From: Solanum dulcamara
Taxonomy: Eukaryota > Streptophyta > Magnoliopsida > Solanales > Solanaceae
Assembly (NCBI RefSeq): GCF_947179165.1
Contig: NC_077246.1
Coordinates: 73,660,421 to 73,724,420, forward strand
DNA: 64,000 bases
Direction of reading: 5' to 3'
The notes below the pieces were generated by a model. That model had not been told where the DNA came from. It ran no database searches and saw only the letters and a list, made by a program, of their open reading frames with translations. Shown here piece after piece: positions 61,250 to 64,000 of the stretch; the stretch's first letter is position 1; each line of letters begins with the position of its first letter. The translations under genes and the position numbers were made by a program.

Positions 61250-63865
61250 TCAATCTCGGTAAAAGCCTTTTATATTTATAGCTGTCTGTTGAGAGATTTC
61301 ACTGTTTTTGGTACTTCTATTCACTTCACCATTATATGAAGTCCAAGAAGTATGGTTGAGCCTGTAGGGAGAATGTTGACCTGAATATGTTTCGTTTAAC
61401 ATTAGTCGTTGCTTTGGTGTGCTCATCGATCTCGTCTTTGCTTTTGCAGATTCTGTAGCAGCCATGTAAGTAGGAAACATGGGAGAACTTGGTAAAGAGC
61501 TATCATCACCAATTGATTTCTGTTTCACATGAGAAAATGATCTCCTTGGTAGTGATGACGGAGAATTTAAATCTCCTGTGACATCTAGTTTAAGCGTTTG
61601 TCTCATTTGGTTCATGTCAACTAGAGGACTACTTGAGTCTGCAAATGACCTCAATTGCTCAAATAACTCTGCTTTCCTCTGTGCTTCGATTTCTGTCCAT
61701 TGATCGAACCTGGAACTTCTTCGATTTTCCTTAATGATGAATGGTTCTTGCATAACATGATCATTTCTCCTCTCCTAAAAAACATTTTGAGTTATTCAAC
61801 CATAAAACATGATATATTACTTCCTCCGTTTCAATTTGTTTGTCTGGTTTTGACTTGATACGGAACTTAAGAAAGTAAAGATGACTTTTGAATCTTGTGG
61901 TCTTAAACATGTTATGTGGAAAGTTGAAATTAAAGAGTTGTCATAAAAGGAAAGAGACATTCTTTCTGAAATGGAGTAAAAAGGAACATAAGACAAAAAA
62001 ATTGAAATGGATGGAGTTGTACATATCATTAAAAGGGAACTGAGAAATTCTAAATGCAAGTGAAGTTACCCTATGTGAAAACGAGTATGTCATCATACGC
62101 TCTCTTTTGGCAATGGCTTCTTGTCTTCTTGAAAACAAGGAGTCAATCTCTTCCTTTGAAGCCAAACTATAATCCCAAGTCCTTTGGCTGTTGCATTTTA
62201 GCTGCGATAAGCAAAGCCATGTTCGACAGACTTCATCATTAGAGTAAAACAAATTCATATTTAAGTTCAATTGGAGGCTAAAACAATGATAAATATCTTA
62301 TGTTATTAATTCACTTACTCTTAATTCATTAGATTTCACACTTTCTTTCAAGCTATCATCAAGTTTCTTTTCGATACTCTCATAGTATTCTTCCACAGTA
62401 GGAACTCTGATATGATAAACTCTTGGCTTTGGCATTTGAAAGGGCAACATAAACTTCAATTTGGCAACAAGTCTTTGTCTCACAAGTTCACCTCGAATCA
62501 CTGCTTGAAGCTTCACGAGTCCCTTCAGGGCACTTAATGCTTTCCTTGCCTACAAAAAATCCCACAGAACCACATTTAATTGGACATAAGTGCATTTCAG
62601 CAAAGAAGTGGAAAATTTTCTAATAGTGCAAAGGAAAATAACAAGAATGACATGAAACTAAAGCAAAGGCTGAAATTTCTTTACTGATAACCCCTTTTAA
62701 GTTTCATGATGATTTACTAAATAAAATATAACATAAAGCAATCAAGTACACATCATATATCCCTAACAAGACAACCAGTTCACAATGAAATTGTTTGTGT
62801 TGAATACTGTGGTCATCTCGTCTAAAAGTTTAAGTTGTTAGAGAGAGCGCACTTTTGTTTACTTAATTATATCTTCAACATGCCCCTCGAATGCAAGCCT
62901 AATCGTTAAGCACGTGACAATTCTTTTTTAAGGTGGTACTATGTTGAATTTGTGACCATTTCATCCAAAATCTTAAGTTGTACAAGAGAGAATACTTTTA
63001 TCTACTCACAAGGTGTGCACGATAAGCGGTTTGGATTCTGACGGCAGCATTTCTCAGCTTCCTCTCGAGCTCATACGGAGCGATAGTGAGGCGTACAACT
63101 TCGGCTGCAGCATTAGCAGCAGCTACAGCAGCCTCAGCTGCAGCTGCTGTTGCTAAAGCAACAGCCATAGCATGTTTCTTCTGTTGTTCTGTTGCCTCAG
63201 TTAGTGTTATTTGAGGTGCTTCAATTGCTGGAGGACTCTGCTTGAACTTGAACCTTCCCAAAAACCATTTCCATCTCTTTGGTTTCTGAAAATAAAAGAA
63301 TTCAACATTCATGTTCTCAACAGATAAGGGAAAATCAAGAAAGGGCAGGGCAGCCCGATGCACGAAGTATCCTAGCGTTCACGCACAGTCCGAAGAAGGG
63401 ATGCACCCCAAGAGGGTGTAATGTAGGTAGCCAGCAGCCTACGCTGACTTGCAAATGTCAATGGCTGATTCCACTGCTCGAATCATGACCTATATTTCCA
63501 CATTCATGTTATAAATCACATGAAGGGGAGCCTTGGAGAAACTTTAAAGTTGTCTCCAGGTGACCTACATGTTACAGGTTCGAATCGTAGAATCAGCCGC
63601 TACTATTTGCATCAGGGTAGATTGTCTACGTCACACCACCTTAGGATACGGCCCTTCCCATTATTATGCGTGAACGAGGGATGCTTCGTGCTGTCTTATA
63701 TTTCATGTTATAAAATCATGTTAGCCAATTCTAATCAGAAAAAAGGGAAATCAAGATTTCAAGAAATTGAGAAAAAAACAATCAAACCTTTTCAGCTTTT
63801 GGTTTTGCCTCAGGAATGAAAAGTAGTCTTTTCACAAATGTAAACCAGCTTCTTCTCTTTCCCAT
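61250..63865 (-). CDS. IQ67-domain (IQD) calmodulin-binding protein
   Basis: IQD proteins bind calmodulin and act as scaffolds at microtubules, nucleus or plasma membrane, linking calcium signals to growth. Five exons: 63788-63865, 63010-63285, 62319-62549, 62070-62201 and 61250-61774 (1242 nt, 413 aa). All introns are phase 0. The start [26 protein letters not shown] is a basic family N-terminus. An Ala-rich helix (about residues 65-95) precedes the first IQ motif, [13 protein letters not shown], split from [20 protein letters not shown] by a phase-0 intron, as in the IQ67 signature. The next stretch, [10 protein letters not shown], completes the calmodulin-binding region. The C-terminal [23 protein letters not shown] is the DUF4005 motif. 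All phases close. Which IQD number it is cannot be told from memory. Confidence 0.95.
61820..62019. mobile_element. Stowaway-like MITE with TA target duplication in IQD intron 4
   Basis: The left end CTTCCTCCGTTTCAATTTGT and the right end ACAAAAAAATTGAAATGGATGGAG are inverted relatives. TA flanks both sides (61818-61819 and 62020-62021). About 200 bp with no coding capacity. It fills most of the intron 61775-62069. Confidence 0.8.
62770..63005. repeat. Dispersed repeat in IQD intron 2
   Basis: 'gtggtcatctcgtctaaaagtttaagttgttagagagagcgcacttttgtttactt' is partly repeated downstream as 'gaccatttcatccaaaatcttaagttgtacaagagagaatacttttatctact' (62952-63005). It resembles a piece in intron 2 of the TPR/J-domain gene near 21140-21240. 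Confidence 0.55.
63343..63492 (-). mobile_element. tRNA-derived SINE, reverse, in IQD intron 1
   Basis: 'gggcagcccgatgcacgaagtatcctagcgttcacgcacagtccgaagaagggatgcaccccaagagggtgtaatgtaggtagccagcagcctacgctgac' is the reverse complement of the SINE body. The 5' (box A) part is missing. It faces the plus-strand copy 30 bp away. Confidence 0.8.
63523..63701 (+). mobile_element. tRNA-derived SINE with target duplication in IQD intron 1
   Basis: Box B is CAGGTTCGAATCG; the body 'gcatcagggtagattgtctacgtcacaccaccttaggatacggcccttcc' and end 'agggatgcttcgtgctgtc' fit the family. TTCATGTTATAAATCACATG (63503-63522) and TTCATGTTATAAAATCATG (63702-63720) are the target-site duplication. Confidence 0.88.
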
Positions 63866-64000
63866 TTTAAGAATTCATCAAAACAACATGCCACCACCTT
63901 CTTTGTAAACAGTCACCTTATTCTTGTTAAGAGAAAAAATAATCTCTTTGAGTTGCCAAGTTCTATTTGTTTCAATAAAAGCAAAAAGTTCCAAGAAAAT

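Overview
This is plant nuclear DNA, almost certainly from a Solanaceae species. The genes are intron-rich with GT-AG junctions and AT-rich introns. The repeats (TTG-tailed SINE/RTE modules, the 'reward-box' type tRNA-derived SINEs with a GGTTCGAATC box B, and Stowaway, Tourist and hAT MITEs) are the mix I associate with tomato, potato, pepper and tobacco. I cannot name the species.

Eight protein-coding loci were rebuilt exon by exon, and splice phases close in all but one place. From left to right: (1) the N-terminal part of the INO80 chromatin-remodelling ATPase (-), running off the left edge; (2) a BRX1-like ribosome-biogenesis gene (-) whose third exon carries a one-base homopolymer frameshift; (3) a large gene (-, 11 coding exons, 1421 codons) for a TPR plus J-domain co-chaperone with an FG-like N-terminal half; (4) a small conserved plant protein of unknown function (+, 125 aa); (5) a cytokinin oxidase/dehydrogenase (-, 544 aa); (6) a plastid FAX1-type fatty-acid exporter (-, 228 aa); (7) a GH17 endo-beta-1,3-glucanase (+, 343 aa); (8) an IQD calmodulin-binding protein (-, 413 aa).

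From 4.6 to 7.1 kb, and above all from 32.8 to 52.3 kb, the window is gene-poor. These parts hold nested MITEs, SINEs, LINE fragments and several independent local tandem arrays with units of about 100-175 bp. The first introns of INO80, BRX1-like and FAX1 are themselves partly or wholly made of tandem duplications close to exon 1. INO80 and BRX1-like share a nearly identical 20-nt motif just inside the 5' splice site of intron 1.

The genes do not form an operon-like or obviously co-functional cluster. This is an ordinary euchromatic gene neighbourhood with transposon-rich gaps. I see no convincing new biological system. The strongest leads are the shared intron-1 motif and arrays, the damaged BRX1 copy, and the nested transposons with readable target-site duplications.
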